Origin: an uncultured Treponema sp.
GTDB lineage: Bacteria > Spirochaetota > Spirochaetia > Treponematales > Treponemataceae
Assembly: GCA_946538875.1 (NCBI GenBank)
Contig: CAMNHD010000082.1
Coordinates: 1-6,952, forward strand
DNA: 6,952 nt
Reading direction: 5' to 3'
In this document: one piece after another, positions 5,576 through 6,952 of the stretch
Numbering within the stretch: position 1 is the stretch's first letter
Layout of the letters: each line of letters starts with the position of its first letter
Program-made: the position numbers and the translations under genes
The notes under the pieces: model-generated
What the model saw: only the letters and a program-made list of their open reading frames with translations
Told to the model about the DNA's origin: nothing
Databases searched by the model: none

Positions 5576-6952
5576 ATGACGGAAACAGAACTGCACGAAA
5601 AACCTCACTATTTAGTACCGCTTACAAACTGGGCTCTTTTTATAGTCCCGCTCCTTTATGCGGCATGGCTCGGAATCACATGCAGGGCATTCAATTCATT
5701 CGCAGACCTGCTCAGAGTCAGTTTTTCCATCCCGGCAATAGCCTATTATGTCCTGGTCTCAGGCGCCACTTTCATCATATCATATTCCACAACAAAGACC
5801 ATGTGCGCCTTTGACGGCTCACAGGAATCATACACAAAATGTCTCAGATGGTACCACATCCAGTGCATATTCAACTGCCTTACCCCAATCAACACAACCT
5901 GGATACTTGGACTCTGCCTCATAAGCGGTGCAAAAATGCTCAACATCCAGGTAGGAAATTGGCGGATTATCTATTCACTGGTAGCATCAGTCTTCCTGGT
6001 GGCCATGATTATCTTCCTGGTCTGGATTGAACTGTTCGAGCGCTGGCTCCGTTTCCTGCCGCTGCACCGCAGGGATGTAAAATTCGGCCTCACCAAACGC
6101 ATCTGCCTTATGACAGCAATGATAATCATAGGAATCTACGCAAGTGTCATGGACTGCCAGGTAGTAGCCTACGAATCCCTAACGACACTCACAGACTCAC
6201 AGACATACGCAGTCACAATTTTAAAGAAAATACTTCCCACAATGACCATCAACTTTGTGCTTGCACTTGCCGCCATGGCAATCATAGCAGGAAGCCTCAT
6301 GCGCCGCCTCAACCGCATCAACAACTTCAGCTCCGCACTTGCAGACGGCGACTACACAGTAAAGAATCTTACCCGCAAGAGCCGCGACGAACTGGGCGTA
6401 GTAATCACCTACCTGAACCGCTTCTACGACAAGTCACGCAGACTGCTCACAGGTGTCCAGGAAAACGTGGATCTTACCCAGAAAATGGGCAACGACCTTG
6501 ACGTGAACATGACAGAAACCGCCTCTGTTGTAAGCCAGATAGTCGGCAACATCCAATCAGTCGAGCATCAGATGGAAAACCAGTCGCAGGTTGTGGAAAA
6601 AACAAGCTCCGCCACCAGCAAGATTATGCAGAGCATAGAAAAACTCTCCGCAAACATCCAGCAGCAGAGCGCAAGCGTGGAAGAAAGTTCCGCCGCAGTC
6701 CGGCAGATGGTGGCAAACATCCAGAGCGTGACAAACATCCTGGAAAAAAACGGACAGACCGTAAACGAGCTGAACAACGCCTCTGACGAAGGAAACCGCC
6801 GCGTAGAAGACGCAGTGAACATGTCAAACAGAATCCTCGCAGAGTCAAGCGGTCTGCTTGAAGCCTCAAACATCATCCAGAGCATTGCAGAGCAGACAAG
6901 CCTCCTGGCCATGAACGCCGCAATCGAAGCCGCCCACGCAGGCGAAGCAGGA
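5576..6952 (+). CDS. Methyl-accepting chemotaxis protein with six-helix membrane sensor, 3'-truncated
   Basis: The frame is open from the ATG at 5576 to the window edge, giving 459 residues without a stop. The start follows GGAGG (5563-5567) by 8 bases. The N-terminus is strongly hydrophobic, with six predicted membrane helices at about 18-36, 50-70, 95-118, 131-154, 175-197 and 219-241. The loops at 71-91 and 155-175 are rich in Lys and Arg, which fits both ends facing the cytoplasm. No Cache or four-helix extracellular domain is present, and the outward loops are short. A HAMP-like segment follows (about 242-295, with DGDYTV and RDELG), then the signalling coiled coil up to the hairpin tip ([17 protein letters not shown], tip Glu451), where the window ends. 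Residues 364-459 align without gaps to 473-568 of the upstream receptor, with 56 of 96 identities by hand count. The sensor fold is not one I can name; it could sense membrane state, a small hydrophobic ligand or a partner protein. The descending arm lies outside the window. Confidence 0.92.
   Translation, partial: MTETELHEKPHYLVPLTNWALFIVPLLYAAWLGITCRAFNSFADLLRVSFSIPAIAYYVLVSGATFIISYSTTKTMCAFDGSQESYTKCLRWYHIQCIFNCLTPINTTWILGLCLISGAKMLNIQVGNWRIIYSLVASVFLVAMIIFLVWIELFERWLRFLPLHRRDVKFGLTKRICLMTAMIIIGIYASVMDCQVVAYESLTTLTDSQTYAVTILKKILPTMTINFVLALAAMAIIAGSLMRRLNRINNFSSALADGDYTVKNLTRKSRDELGVVITYLNRFYDKSRRLLTGVQENVDLTQKMGNDLDVNMTETASVVSQIVGNIQSVEHQMENQSQVVEKTSSATSKIMQSIEKLSANIQQQSASVEESSAAVRQMVANIQSVTNILEKNGQTVNELNNASDEGNRRVEDAVNMSNRILAESSGLLEASNIIQSIAEQTSLLAMNAAIEAAHAGEAG

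Overview
The window carries five protein-coding genes, all on the + strand. They form a nitrogen/amino-sugar operon followed by two chemoreceptor genes. Gene content suggests an anaerobic, motile bacterium. I favour a gut or rumen Treponema-like spirochaete with moderate base composition, because the glutamine synthetase and ANTAR regulator resemble the types known to me from Treponema and Clostridia and because of the tandem chemoreceptors. A clostridial host cannot be excluded from sequence alone.

Region 1 (1-2993) is a tight operon. It holds the 3' part of glmS (glucosamine-6-phosphate synthase), a type I glutamine synthetase (glnA) 17 bases downstream, and an ANTAR-domain antiterminator-type regulator 4 bases after glnA. 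One enzyme makes glutamine, one spends it on cell-wall amino sugar, and the third protein is probably an RNA-binding regulator of nitrogen genes. The synthetase departs from the model enzymes: the usual Gly-Ser-Ser after the ammonium-site Asp is Ala-Ala-Ala, the adenylylation Tyr is Phe, the Bacillus feedback Arg position is Ser, and the C-terminal tail is short. The regulator's receiver domain lacks the acidic pair needed for ordinary phosphorylation.

Region 2 (2994-3105) is an AT-rich gap holding a good promoter (A-tract plus extended -10) that overlaps a weaker sigma-28-like motif. It drives region 3 (3106-5310), a complete 734-residue methyl-accepting chemotaxis protein with two membrane helices, a dCache-type extracellular sensor, HAMP and signalling hairpin.

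Region 4 (5311-5575) is a 265-base non-coding gap with three separate inverted repeats, a 42-base G-free stretch, a candidate promoter and a possible alternative RNA pairing that reaches the next gene's ribosome-binding site. Region 5 (5576 to the window end) is a second chemoreceptor, cut by the window at its signalling tip. It has six predicted membrane helices and no extracellular domain, while its signalling arm is clearly related to that of its neighbour.

I see no RNA genes, CRISPR arrays, insertion sequences or other mobile-element signs. Nothing here is plainly an undescribed system. The points most worth checking are the unusual glutamine synthetase with its ANTAR partner, and the control region and six-helix sensor of the second receptor.
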